A stretch of DNA of 64,000 bases from Ralstonia insidiosa (lineage in GTDB: Bacteria > Pseudomonadota > Gammaproteobacteria > Burkholderiales > Burkholderiaceae), in contig NZ_VZPV01000001.1 in the NCBI RefSeq assembly GCF_008801405.1, positions 2,728,001 through 2,792,000 of the forward strand, given 5' to 3'. Below the pieces are notes generated by a model, which saw only the letters and a list, made by a program, of their open reading frames with translations, was not told where the DNA came from and ran no database searches. Below, piece after piece: positions 17,548-26,527 of the stretch; position 1 is the stretch's first letter; the number at the start of each line of letters is the position of its first letter. A program made the position numbers and the translations under genes.

Positions 17548-18660
17548 TTATTCCTTCATCAGCAGCTTGAGCTGGCCCGTCGCGGCCAGCGCCTTGACGG
17601 CCCCCGCGCCCATCGCCGTGCCAAGCTTGCGGGCAACGCGCGAGGCGAAGTTTTCCTTGACCGTGTAGTCGACCACGTCCGGCGCCTTGATAACGTTGCG
17701 CGCCACGAAATCTGCGCTACCAAGCCCATCGGCCAGGCCCAGCTCAATTGCCTTCGAGCCAGTCCAGAACAAGCCCGTGAACAGCGTCGGATCGTCCTTC
17801 AGACGGTTGCCGCGACCTTGCTTGACCACGTCGATGAACTGCTGGTGGATGTCGTTGAGCATGTCCTGCGCGTACTGCTTCTGCTGCGGCGACACCGGCG
17901 AGAACGGGTCGAGCATTCCCTTGTTCGAGCCAGCCGTGAGCAGGCGGCGCTCCACACCGACCTTGTCCATCAGGCCAGTAAAGCCGAAGCCGTCCATCAG
18001 CACACCGATCGAGCCAACGATGCTGGCCTTGTCGACATAGATCTTGTCAGCCGCCGCGGCCACGTAGTAACCACCCGAGGCGCACATCTCCTCCACCACC
18101 ACGTACAGCGGAATGTTCTTGTACTTGGCACGCAAGCGGCGGATGTCGTCATTGATCATGCCCGCCTGCACCGGCGAGCCACCCGGTGAATTGATCTTGA
18201 GGATCACGCCGACCGTGTTGTCATCGGCAAACGCGGCTTCGAGCGATGCATTGATGTTCTCGGCGCTGGCGTTTGTGCTGGCGGCAATCTCGCCATCGAG
18301 GTTGACCACTGCGGTGTGGCGACCGGTGCTGACGGTCTCGCCCTCGAAGCTGGCGAACGCCCAAAGAATCAGACCAACGATACCCAGCAACACGAAGCGG
18401 AAAAAGATGCGCCAGCGGCGTGCAGCGCGTTGCTCACGCACCGTCGCCATGAGTACCTTTTCGAGTACCTCGCGCTCCCAGCCACTCGGCTGGGCCTGGG
18501 CCGACGCTGGAGCCGCAGATGCAGGCTTGCCGGCGGCCGAATCACGCAGCTCAGCTTCGAGCGGGTGATCGGCGTGCCGCGTGACTTCCAGTGCTTCCGG
18601 TTTGCCGGCGCCCTCTTCGGGTGCGTTTTCAGGCCCTTTCGGCGGATTCGAGTCGGTCAT
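17548..18660 (-). CDS. sppA: S49 family signal peptide peptidase (SppA-like)
   Basis: A 370-residue inner-membrane protease with a cytoplasmic N-terminal tail of about 110 residues, one membrane helix (FFRFVLLGIVGLILWAF) and a ClpP-like periplasmic catalytic domain. The nucleophile Ser is in EEMCASGGYYVAAAADKI, and the general-base Lys in the following SIVGSIGV region. It is the short, single-domain form rather than the double-length E. coli SppA. It ends the rluC-HAD-Rieske-sppA run. Confidence 0.9.
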   Translation of the reverse strand: MTDSNPPKGPENAPEEGAGKPEALEVTRHADHPLEAELRDSAAGKPASAAPASAQAQPSGWEREVLEKVLMATVREQRAARRWRIFFRFVLLGIVGLILWAFASFEGETVSTGRHTAVVNLDGEIAASTNASAENINASLEAAFADDNTVGVILKINSPGGSPVQAGMINDDIRRLRAKYKNIPLYVVVEEMCASGGYYVAAAADKIYVDKASIVGSIGVLMDGFGFTGLMDKVGVERRLLTAGSNKGMLDPFSPVSPQQKQYAQDMLNDIHQQFIDVVKQGRGNRLKDDPTLFTGLFWTGSKAIELGLADGLGSADFVARNVIKAPDVVDYTVKENFASRVARKLGTAMGAGAVKALAATGQLKLLMKE

Positions 18661-18708
18661 AGACGAAGTGGAGAACGTTCGAGGAGATCGAGAAGATGGA
18701 CGACACCA

Positions 18709-19110
18709 TCATGCCGGTGGAATCGGCGCCGGTGCGGGTGCCGGCATGCGAAACAACGCGTCGGGCTGCCACCAGACCTCGCCGTCGCGCTCGGCAATGT
18801 CGAGCTTGGACAGATGCGAGCCTCGGCACGGCCCACCGACGCAGCGACCGGTATCCGGCTCATAGATGGCGCCATGTGTGGCGCACATCAGATACAGCCC
18901 GGAGCTTTCAAAAAACTGACCTTCCTGCCAGTCCATTTCCATCGGCACGTGCGCGCACTGGTTCAGGTAGCCATGCACGCTGCCTGCGTAGCGGACGACG
19001 AAAGCGCTCACCGCACGCCCACGCACCTCCACGGGGAAACGCACGCCGAGACCGCCATCTTCCAGCGCGGCGCTTTCGCAAATACGAATCGGCTCGGTCA
19101 TTTCAGGCAT
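18709..19110 (-). CDS. Small Rieske [2Fe-2S] protein
   Basis: A 133-residue protein whose whole length is one Rieske domain. The cluster ligands are the Cys and His of CAH and of CATHG, with about 22 residues between them. No membrane anchor or signal peptide is visible. It overlaps the HAD gene by eight bases and comes just before sppA. Such stand-alone Rieske proteins usually feed electrons to an oxygenase or act as ferredoxins, but no partner oxygenase is near. Confidence 0.88.
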   Translation of the reverse strand: MPEMTEPIRICESAALEDGGLGVRFPVEVRGRAVSAFVVRYAGSVHGYLNQCAHVPMEMDWQEGQFFESSGLYLMCATHGAIYEPDTGRCVGGPCRGSHLSKLDIAERDGEVWWQPDALFRMPAPAPAPIPPA

Positions 19111-19762
19111 GGTCAGTCAGCCAGCGGTGCAGATCAGCGACCGATTGCGCGCAGTACAGCGGCGTGAGCGCATGCAACACATCGGCAGGGTGCGCGCCGT
19201 ATGTGACGGCCACACCGGCAGCCCCCGCATTGGCGGCCATCAGCAAGTCGTGCGTGGTGTCACCAATCATGAGCGTGCGCTCGACATCCATGCCGAGGTC
19301 GCGCGTGAGTTCGAGCAGCATCGCCGGGTGCGGCTTGGAGAACGTCTCGTCAGCGCAACGCGTGTTGTCGAACACGCCGGTCAGGCCTGTGACCTCCAGC
19401 GCACGCTGCAGGCCGATGCGCGACTTGCCGGTCGCCACGGCCAGCAGGTAATTTTCGCCGCGCAGTGCATCGAGCATCTCGCGCACGCCCGGAAACAGCA
19501 CCAGCTGCGAATCGCGGCTGAGGTAATGAAAACGATAACGTTCCGCCAACTTGCCGTAGTCGGCCGGGTCGAGCGTCGGCACCGCGTATTCGAGCGCATC
19601 GCGCAACCCCAGACCGATCACGTGGCTGGCGTGCGCATCATCCGGCACAGGCAGATCCAGATCCCGGCACGCAAGCTGGATCGACCGGGTAATGGCCGAC
19701 GTCGAATCCATCAAGGTACCGTCCCAGTCGAAGACGATCAGGTCAAAGCGCTGCTGGGGCAT
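19103..19762 (-). CDS. HAD superfamily phosphatase (phosphoglycolate phosphatase-like)
   Basis: 219 residues from the ATG at 19762 (MPQQRFDLIVFDWDGTLMDS). The HAD motif I nucleophile is the first Asp of DWDGT, motif II is VATGKSR, and motif III/IV ends MIGDTTHDLLMAANAGAAG. The cap domain is helical, as in Gph. It overlaps the rluC end by about 20 bases. Substrate is inferred only from the family. Confidence 0.9.
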   Translation of the reverse strand: MPQQRFDLIVFDWDGTLMDSTSAITRSIQLACRDLDLPVPDDAHASHVIGLGLRDALEYAVPTLDPADYGKLAERYRFHYLSRDSQLVLFPGVREMLDALRGENYLLAVATGKSRIGLQRALEVTGLTGVFDNTRCADETFSKPHPAMLLELTRDLGMDVERTLMIGDTTHDLLMAANAGAAGVAVTYGAHPADVLHALTPLYCAQSVADLHRWLTDHA

Positions 19763-20771
19763 CGGGATCGGGACTCTCAGATTGGAAGGCGTTGAGGAAA
19801 TCGGCGCACTCGGCCGGCAGCGGCGCATTGAATGTGACGATTTCACCACTATGCGGATGCGTCAATTGCAGGCGATGCGCGTGCAGGAACATCCGCCCCA
19901 GCCGCGGCGAGGCGTTTGCACGCGATAGCGCTTTGTTGAGTGCGAAATCGCCGTATTTGTCGTCGCCCAGAATAGGAAAACCGGCATGCGCCAGGTGCAC
20001 CCGAATCTGGTGCGTGCGGCCAGTCTTCAACTCGGCCTCCAGCAGGGTGTAAGGCCCGAACACCCCCACCTTGTTGAAGATCGTGTGCGACGGCTGCCCG
20101 TCGGCCTGCACGCGCACGCGGCGCTCGCCTTCTGGCGTGGTGAATTTGTGCAGCGGCGATTTGATGTGCTGGCGCTTGTGCGGCCAGACGCCCTTCACGG
20201 CAGCGAAATAGCGCTTGTCGAGCTGGCCTTCGCGAATCTGCTCATGCAGCGCCACCAGTGCCGAGCGCTTCTTGGCGAGCAGCAAGACGCCAGAAGTCTC
20301 GCGATCCAGGCGATGCACCAGCTCAAGGAATTTGGCGTCCGGACGCGATTGACGCAACTGCTCGATCACCCCGAAAGCGACACCCGAGCCGCCGTGCACG
20401 GCCACGCCGGCCGGCTTATCAATCACCAATAGGTGCGCATCTTCGTGGAGGATCGTGAATTCGGCCGCCGGCACCACACGCGGCGCGTCAGTCTGTTGAG
20501 CGATCCGAAGCGGCGGAATGCGCACCAGATCGCCAAGTTTCAGACGGTATTCGGCATCAATCCGACCTTTATTCACGCGCACCTCGCCGGAGCGCAGGAT
20601 GCGGTAGATATGGCTCTTGGGCACGCCCTTGGCCAAGCGCATCAGGAAATTGTCGATGCGCTGCCCTTCGGCGTCTTCACCGATTTCCACATAGGCGACG
20701 GATTTGCCATCGAGTGCGTCACGCGCGGCCTGTTGAATGCGGCCATCAAATGGATGGCGTAACTCATTCAT
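19743..20771 (-). CDS. rluC: Ribosomal large subunit pseudouridine synthase C
   Basis: RluC makes pseudouridines in 23S rRNA. The 342-residue protein starts MNELRHPFD at 20771; the open frame extends 109 codons upstream through the divergent promoter region, which I judge not to be coding. It has an N-terminal S4 RNA-binding domain (IDNFLMRLAKGVPKSHIYRIL, then RVNKGR) and the catalytic Asp in VHRLDRETSGVLLLAK. It is divergent from rne, the same rne-rluC arrangement as in E. coli. Confidence 0.94.
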   Translation of the reverse strand: MNELRHPFDGRIQQAARDALDGKSVAYVEIGEDAEGQRIDNFLMRLAKGVPKSHIYRILRSGEVRVNKGRIDAEYRLKLGDLVRIPPLRIAQQTDAPRVVPAAEFTILHEDAHLLVIDKPAGVAVHGGSGVAFGVIEQLRQSRPDAKFLELVHRLDRETSGVLLLAKKRSALVALHEQIREGQLDKRYFAAVKGVWPHKRQHIKSPLHKFTTPEGERRVRVQADGQPSHTIFNKVGVFGPYTLLEAELKTGRTHQIRVHLAHAGFPILGDDKYGDFALNKALSRANASPRLGRMFLHAHRLQLTHPHSGEIVTFNAPLPAECADFLNAFQSESPDPDAPAAL

Positions 20772-21499
20772 TTTCAATATAATTTTCTCGCTGGACAGTC
20801 GTTTAGGCGCCAGCAAAGCCGGTCGGGACGAAACAACAGCTATTGTACACAGCCACCGTTTCCGTCCGGAACGTGCCGATTCCCCACCCACTTGTGTTAC
20901 AAAGCTAATCACGTGGCCGGTCCAATCGGCACGAAAGCAGCACGCACCGCTGTCCCATCGCGCAGGACGTGAACCAAAGATCACGTCGGCAAGATCGGCC
21001 AGCGTAGAACGAGCAGCTGGTAGAACAGAATTCAAAAGCGGGCGCCACATGGTCTCCATACGGCGCCCGCTTGGTGAAAGAAGCCCTTGCCGCACCACAG
21101 TTGGTGCCGGCCGGCTCAGTATCCGGTTACCGCGTTGCCATGGCGGTCCGGCGGCAAAACTCCAACAAGCAGCACGCCGCCCGATTCGCCCCGCCGCGGG
21201 TTTCGCCCGGACACGCCGCGCCGTCTATTCGCTCTTTGTGGTCGCTTCACGCGACTCGCCGCCGCCGGCCCGCCCGCACAACGCGTTGGGCCCGTGGCAC
21301 GAGTGACAGGACGCGCGACAAGACGCCAACCGCGTCTGCGAACTCCGCCCTGCCGTCCGTGACGCCCTCATTTCTTTCGCCCGTGCCCCGTCGCGCCGTC
21401 TTTTCATCGGCCGACACCCCGGCAATTCGTTGACCACCCGCTCCGCCTTCGCGTGCTCCATGAAGCGCCGTGCATGCACGGCATTGGAGTGAGGTTGCA
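20772..21499. other. 728-base rluC-rne divergent spacer with a large hairpin
   Basis: No convincing gene lies here; the open frames are short or lack start signals. It should hold the rluC promoter near the rluC end and the long 5' leader of rne. A perfect 11-bp inverted repeat is at 21036-21072. The stretch nearest rne (21180-21450) is very GC-rich with C/T-rich plus strand. Long, structured rne leaders mediate autoregulation in E. coli; similar control here is an inference. Confidence 0.7.
21036..21072 (-). terminator. 11-bp hairpin, terminator-like on the minus strand
   Basis: AAGCGGGCGCC pairs exactly with GGCGCCCGCTT across a 15-base loop that itself contains ATGG and CCAT, which can extend the stem. 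Read on the minus strand it is followed by TTTTGAATT, a short U-tract. No known minus-strand gene ends here. Confidence 0.6.
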
Positions 21500-24400
21500 A
21501 TGAAACGCATGTTGTTCAATGCGACGCAGCAAGAAGAATTGCGCGTCGCCATTGTCGATGGTCAGAAACTGATCGATATCGACATCGAAACCGCCGGGCG
21601 CGAACAGCGCAAAGGCAATATCTACAAGGGTGTCATCACCCGCATCGAACCGTCGCTGGAAGCCTGCTTCGTCAACTACGGCGAAGAGCGGCACGGTTTC
21701 CTCCCCTTCAAGGAAGTCGCCCGCGCCTATTTCAAGGACGGCGTGGACGTGCGCAACGCGCGCATCCAGGATGCGCTGCGCGAAGGCCAGGAGCTGATCG
21801 TCCAGGTTGAGAAAGAAGAGCGCGGCAACAAGGGCGCAGCCCTGACCACGTTCATCTCGCTGGCCGGCCGCTACCTGGTGCTGATGCCGAACAACCCGCG
21901 TGGCGGTGGCGTGTCGCGCCGCATCGAGGGCGAAGACCGCCAGGAACTGCGCGAAACCATGGCGCAGCTCGAAGTACCGGACGGCATGAGCATCATCGCC
22001 CGCACCGCCGGCATCGGCCGCTCGGCGGAAGAACTGCAGTGGGACTTGAACTACCTGATGCAGCTGTGGAAGGCCGTCGATGGCGCTGCCGTCGACAACA
22101 AGGCGCCGCTGCTGATCTATCTCGAATCCAGCCTCGTGATTCGCGCCATTCGCGATTACTTCCAGCCGGATATCGGTGAAATCCTGATCGATACGGACGA
22201 TATCTACGATCAGGCCCGCGCCTTCATGAGCGTGGTGATGCCCGACAACATGAATCGGGTGAAGAAGTACCGCGACGACGTGCCCCTGTTCTCGCGCTTC
22301 CAGATCGAACACCAGATTGAATCGGCGTACTCGCGCATGGTGATGCTGCCCTCGGGCGGCGCCATCGTGATCGACCACACCGAGGCGCTGGTCGCCATCG
22401 ACGTGAACTCGGCACGCGCCACCAAGGGCGCTGACATCGAGGAAACCGCCGCGCGCACCAACCTCGAAGCCGCTGATGAGATCGCCCGCCAGCTCCGCCT
22501 GCGCGACCTGGGCGGCCTGATCGTGATCGACTTCATCGACATGGAGTCGAGTAAGGCCCAGAAGGACGTCGAAACCCGTCTGAAAGACGCGCTGCGCCAC
22601 GACCGCGCCCGCGTGCAGATGGGCAAGATCAGCCGCTTCGGCCTGATGGAACTGTCGCGCCAGCGCCTGCGTCCGTCGCTATCGGAAGGCTCGCACGTCA
22701 CTTGCCCGCGCTGTAACGGCACGGGCCACATCCGCGATACTGAATCGTCTGCCCTGCAGGTGCTGCGCATCATCCAGGAAGAGGCGATGAAGGAAAACAC
22801 CGCCGCGCTGCACTGCCAGGTGCCGGTGGAAGTGGCTGCATTCCTGCTCAACGAGAAGCGCCAGGACATCAACCTGATCGAGACACGCTTCAAGGTCAAC
22901 GTCCTGCTGATCCCGAACAAGCACCTCGAGACGCCGCACTACAAGCTCGAGCGCCTGCGCCACGACGATCCGCGCCTGGACGACACCAAGGCTAGCTACA
23001 AGATGGCCGAGGAAGCCGCCAAGGAACTGGAAGCCGACACCGCCTACAGCACCCGCAAGGAAGCTGCCAAGCCGCGTCAGGAAGCCGCCGTCAAGGGCAT
23101 CACGCCGGAGCAGCCGGCGCCGGTGTCGGTGCCGCGTCCGGAGCGTCCGGTTCGCACCGAGCCCCCCGCTGCCCCGCAAGTGGCTGCGCCGGTGCCCGCA
23201 CAAGGTGGTTTCATTTCGTGGCTGAAGTCGCTGTTTGGCGGCAAGCCGGCTGAGCCGGTGGTAGCAGCCCCGGTTGAGGCTCCGAAACAACGCGCTGAAG
23301 ATGCCAACCGCCGCGACCGTGGCGGCCGCCAAGATCGCGGTGGCCGCGGCCAGCGTGGCGAACGCGCAGAACGTGGCGAGCGCCAGGGTCAAGGCCAAGG
23401 CCAGAACGGCCGCGATGGCAACCGCCAAGGCCGTGACCGCAACGAAGCTCGCGAAGGTCAGCAACAACAAAGCCAGCGCGAAGGTCAACGTGACGGCCAA
23501 CGCGGCAATCGTGATCGCAACCGTCAGCCAGCTCAGGTCGAAGGCGGTGCACGCGAAACCGCTGAAGCCCGCCAGCCGCAACAGGGCCAGGAAGCCCGCG
23601 CCGACGGTCAGAATCAGGGCCAAGGCCGCCGCGAGCGCAACCAGGAACGCCGTGAGCGTCAGCCGCGCGAAGGTGCCCGCGAGGGCCGTGAAGGTCGTGA
23701 GGCCCGCGAACCGCGCGAGCCGCGTGAAAACCGCGAACGCGATCAACAAGCCAAGGAAGCTGCCGCCGCAACTCCGCTGGCAGCAGAGGACCTGATCGAC
23801 CAGGCTGCTGCACCGCAAGTGCAGCAAGCCCTGCTCGACACCACGGTTCCGGCAGAAGTCACCGGCGCAGAAGGCGTGGCTCCGGGCGCAGAAGGCAACG
23901 GTGAGGGCGAAGAGCGCCGCCGTCGTGGTCGTCGTGGTCGCAACCGCTATCGCCGTGATCGCGAAGGCGCAGAAGGCGTGCGCGCTGAAGGTGAAGACGA
24001 CGCGGAAGGCAGCGAAAACGCCATCGCAGAAACCGAAGTGCATGCTGCGCCTGAAGCTAACCAGTCCGCCGAACCGGCACCGCACACGACCGTGACCGAG
24101 CCGGTGCAGACCGCCACGTTCGCACCGGTTGAAGCGCCGGCCCCGGTGGTCCAGGAACCCGTGCTTTCGGCTGAAGTCGTGGCACCAGTCGCCGCTGCGC
24201 CTGTTGTGCAGCCGGCTGAACCGGCCGTGGTGGCTGCCGCTGCTCCGGCAATTGAAGCTGCCGAGGCTGCTGTCGAAACTGCGATGGCCGCTGCACCGGC
24301 ACCGGTCAGCGCGGTCGCCAAGGCTGCGCCGCTGTCCGTTGAAACGCTGCAAAGCGTGGTGACCAATGTCGGCATGACGTGGGTCCACACGGATGCGCAA

Positions 24401-24547
24401 AAGCTGCAAGCCTCGCAGGAAGAGGCTGCCCGCACCGTCACGCCGCCGCGCGTGCCGCGTGAGCGCAAGCCGCTGCCGCCGATCCAGCAAGGTCCGATGA
24501 TCCTGGTTGAGACCGGCCGCACGGCGAGCGGCGCTGACCAGCAGTAA
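21500..24547 (+). CDS. rne: Ribonuclease E
   Basis: RNase E starts mRNA decay and processes rRNA. The 1015-residue protein is read from the ATG at 21500 (MKRMLFNATQQEE), preceded by GGAGTGAGG. The S1 domain is at about 38-120, the catalytic Asp residues are D301 (LVAIDVNSA) and D344 (GLIVIDFIDME), and the zinc-link CPRCNGTG puts Cys at 402 and 405. The C-terminal half is disordered: an Arg/Gly/Gln/Glu-rich RNA-binding stretch (about 600-780), then Ala/Pro/Val-rich repeats. A short hydrophobic/Trp element (GGFISWLKSLFGG) near 570 looks like the membrane-targeting amphipathic helix. Confidence 0.96.
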   Translation: MKRMLFNATQQEELRVAIVDGQKLIDIDIETAGREQRKGNIYKGVITRIEPSLEACFVNYGEERHGFLPFKEVARAYFKDGVDVRNARIQDALREGQELIVQVEKEERGNKGAALTTFISLAGRYLVLMPNNPRGGGVSRRIEGEDRQELRETMAQLEVPDGMSIIARTAGIGRSAEELQWDLNYLMQLWKAVDGAAVDNKAPLLIYLESSLVIRAIRDYFQPDIGEILIDTDDIYDQARAFMSVVMPDNMNRVKKYRDDVPLFSRFQIEHQIESAYSRMVMLPSGGAIVIDHTEALVAIDVNSARATKGADIEETAARTNLEAADEIARQLRLRDLGGLIVIDFIDMESSKAQKDVETRLKDALRHDRARVQMGKISRFGLMELSRQRLRPSLSEGSHVTCPRCNGTGHIRDTESSALQVLRIIQEEAMKENTAALHCQVPVEVAAFLLNEKRQDINLIETRFKVNVLLIPNKHLETPHYKLERLRHDDPRLDDTKASYKMAEEAAKELEADTAYSTRKEAAKPRQEAAVKGITPEQPAPVSVPRPERPVRTEPPAAPQVAAPVPAQGGFISWLKSLFGGKPAEPVVAAPVEAPKQRAEDANRRDRGGRQDRGGRGQRGERAERGERQGQGQGQNGRDGNRQGRDRNEAREGQQQQSQREGQRDGQRGNRDRNRQPAQVEGGARETAEARQPQQGQEARADGQNQGQGRRERNQERRERQPREGAREGREGREAREPREPRENRERDQQAKEAAAATPLAAEDLIDQAAAPQVQQALLDTTVPAEVTGAEGVAPGAEGNGEGEERRRRGRRGRNRYRRDREGAEGVRAEGEDDAEGSENAIAETEVHAAPEANQSAEPAPHTTVTEPVQTATFAPVEAPAPVVQEPVLSAEVVAPVAAAPVVQPAEPAVVAAAAPAIEAAEAAVETAMAAAPAPVSAVAKAAPLSVETLQSVVTNVGMTWVHTDAQKLQASQEEAARTVTPPRVPRERKPLPPIQQGPMILVETGRTASGADQQ

Positions 24548-24586
24548 GCAATCTACCCGGCGGGCAACCGCCGGCACATTGCCTAA

Positions 24587-24609
24587 GGGCGGCTTCGGCC
24601 GCCCTTTTT
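24587..24609 (+). terminator. rne terminator with UUCG loop
   Basis: GGGCGGC, loop TTCG, GCCGCCC and five T. It follows the rne stop by about 40 bases. Confidence 0.9.
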
Positions 24610-24734
24610 CCTGTGCACGACTGGCAGGGCCTGAATTGTGCTCCCCGCGTCAAACGGGGGCTGCGCTACACTCGAAGCTATATCCAGCGTGATCGTCCTG
24701 TCCTGCTTCGTGGATTGACGCGCCGCAACACACC

Positions 24735-25865
24735 ATGACCGAAACCGTCATCCCCCTCTACGATCTGCGTGATGTACGTGATGGCCAGCACCATCGCGCC
24801 ACGGTGCCTGCCGTGCCGGACACGCTCGTCCCGGCACAGGGCTGGCTGACGGATACACGCGGCCGTCGGCTGCACGATCTGCGTATCTCGGTCACGGACC
24901 GCTGCAACTTCCGCTGCGTCTACTGCATGCCGAAGGATGTGTTCGACAAGGACTACCGCTTCCTGCGCCACTCCGAACTGCTGTCGTTCGAAGAGATCGA
25001 GCGCATGGCGCGGTTGTTCATCGAGCATGGTGTCGAGAAGATCCGCCTCACGGGCGGCGAGCCGCTGCTGCGCAAGGACATCGAGCGCCTGGTCGAGATG
25101 CTCGCGCGCCTGACCACCGCCGAGGGTAAACCGCTGGACCTCACGCTGACCACCAACGGTGCCCTGCTGGCGCGCAAGGCGCAGTCACTCAAGGACGCCG
25201 GGCTCAACCGCGTGACCGTCAGTCTGGATGCCATTGACGATGCGGCCTTCCGCCGCATGAACGACGTTGATTTTGCCGTGAGCGAGGTACTGCGCGGTAT
25301 CGAAGTCGCGCAGAAGGTGGGCCTCGCGCCGCTCAAGGTCAACATGGTCGTCAAGAAAGACGACAACGACAGCCAGATCGTGCCGATGGCGCGTCATTTC
25401 CGGGGTAGCGGCATCATCGTGCGTTTCATCGAATACATGGATGTGGGCACAACCAACCACTGGGAGATGGGCTCCGTCGTACCGTCTGCTGAGGTGGTCA
25501 AGCGCCTGTCTGAAGCGTTTCCGCTGGAGCCGGTTTCGGCCAACTACAGCGGCGAGACGGCCGAGCGCTGGCGCTACGTGGATGGCGCGGGCGAGATCGG
25601 CGTGATCTCCAGCGTCACGCAAGCGTTCTGCCACGACTGCACGCGCGCGCGGCTCTCGACTGAGGGCAAGCTGTACCTGTGCCTGTTCGCGACCGAAGGC
25701 TTCGACCTGCGCGCCCTGCTGCGCGGCGGCACGACTGACCTCGAACTCTCCAACGCGATCCGCGCCATCTGGCAGGGCCGCGCAGATCGCTACTCCGAAT
25801 TGCGCGCCAATGGCCAGGGCCATCCGGCCGGCCGGCGCATCGAAATGTCCTACATCGGCGGCTAA
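24735..25865 (+). CDS. moaA: GTP 3',8-cyclase MoaA (molybdenum cofactor step 1)
   Basis: A radical-SAM enzyme that, with MoaC, turns GTP into cyclic pyranopterin. The 376-residue protein has the N-terminal SAM cluster C57, C61, C64 (CNFRCVYC) and the C-terminal second cluster CHDCTRARLSTEGKLYLC. It ends in the GG dipeptide that is needed for activity. The N-terminal 35 residues precede the usual start LTDTRGRRLHDLRISVTDRC and make it longer than E. coli MoaA (329). It heads moaA-mobA-moeA. Confidence 0.95.
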   Translation: MTETVIPLYDLRDVRDGQHHRATVPAVPDTLVPAQGWLTDTRGRRLHDLRISVTDRCNFRCVYCMPKDVFDKDYRFLRHSELLSFEEIERMARLFIEHGVEKIRLTGGEPLLRKDIERLVEMLARLTTAEGKPLDLTLTTNGALLARKAQSLKDAGLNRVTVSLDAIDDAAFRRMNDVDFAVSEVLRGIEVAQKVGLAPLKVNMVVKKDDNDSQIVPMARHFRGSGIIVRFIEYMDVGTTNHWEMGSVVPSAEVVKRLSEAFPLEPVSANYSGETAERWRYVDGAGEIGVISSVTQAFCHDCTRARLSTEGKLYLCLFATEGFDLRALLRGGTTDLELSNAIRAIWQGRADRYSELRANGQGHPAGRRIEMSYIGG

Positions 25866-25885
25866 ACCCGCCGGTCACCCATCAC

Positions 25886-26500
25886 ATGATTCAGACTTCC
25901 GACATCACCGGCCTGATCCTGGCCGGCGGCCGGGGCAGCCGCATGGGCGGCGTCGACAAGGGCCTGCAGACCTTCCGCGGCGCGCCGATGGCGATGCACA
26001 CGCTGATGCGCCTGTCGCCGCAGGTGGATCACATGTTGATCAACGCCAATCGCAACCTGGCCGCGTACGAATCGTTTGGCGTACCGGTCGTGGTGGATTC
26101 CGTACCGGACTTTGCCGGGCCGCTGGCCGGTGTGCTCGCGGGGTTGGAGCAATGCCAGACGCGCTATCTGCTGACCGCGCCGTGCGATTCACCCTTCGTG
26201 CCGATCGACCTGGCCACCAAGCTGTCGGCCGCGCTTGAACAAGCCAACGCACGCATCGCCATGCCGGTGACGATGGAACCAGATGCGCACGGTCAGCCGC
26301 GCAAGCAGGTGCAGCCGGTATTCTGTTTGATCGATGCGCTGCTGGCAGACGACCTGACCGCCTATCTGCAAGGCGGCGGCCGTAAGATCGAAACCTGGAC
26401 TGCGCGCCACCCGACGGTGGAAGTGTTGTTCGACGACGCCACTGCCTTCGCCAACATCAACACGCTGGAAGAACTGCAGCACCTGGCTGAGCGCCGCTAG
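25886..26500 (+). CDS. mobA: Molybdenum cofactor guanylyltransferase
   Basis: MobA links GMP to molybdopterin, giving the MGD cofactor used by nitrate and formate enzymes. The 204-residue protein has the nucleotide-binding loop LILAGGRGSRMGGVDKGL at the start, then VVVDSVPDFAGPLAGVLAGL and CDSPFVP. It lies 20 bases after moaA and 27 before moeA. Confidence 0.94.
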   Translation: MIQTSDITGLILAGGRGSRMGGVDKGLQTFRGAPMAMHTLMRLSPQVDHMLINANRNLAAYESFGVPVVVDSVPDFAGPLAGVLAGLEQCQTRYLLTAPCDSPFVPIDLATKLSAALEQANARIAMPVTMEPDAHGQPRKQVQPVFCLIDALLADDLTAYLQGGGRKIETWTARHPTVEVLFDDATAFANINTLEELQHLAERR

Positions 26501-26527
26501 AGCGCCGCCCTCCCCCTCACCGACGTC

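Noticed and set aside
20737..21306. A 189-codon plus-strand frame in the rluC-rne spacer
   Set aside because: It begins inside rluC, has no ribosome-binding site and its translation is Arg/Pro/Ala-rich with no motif.
22679..24577. A 632-codon open frame on the minus strand across rne
   Set aside because: It is antisense to the RNase E tail; its length follows from the GC-rich codons of rne and no family motif is seen.
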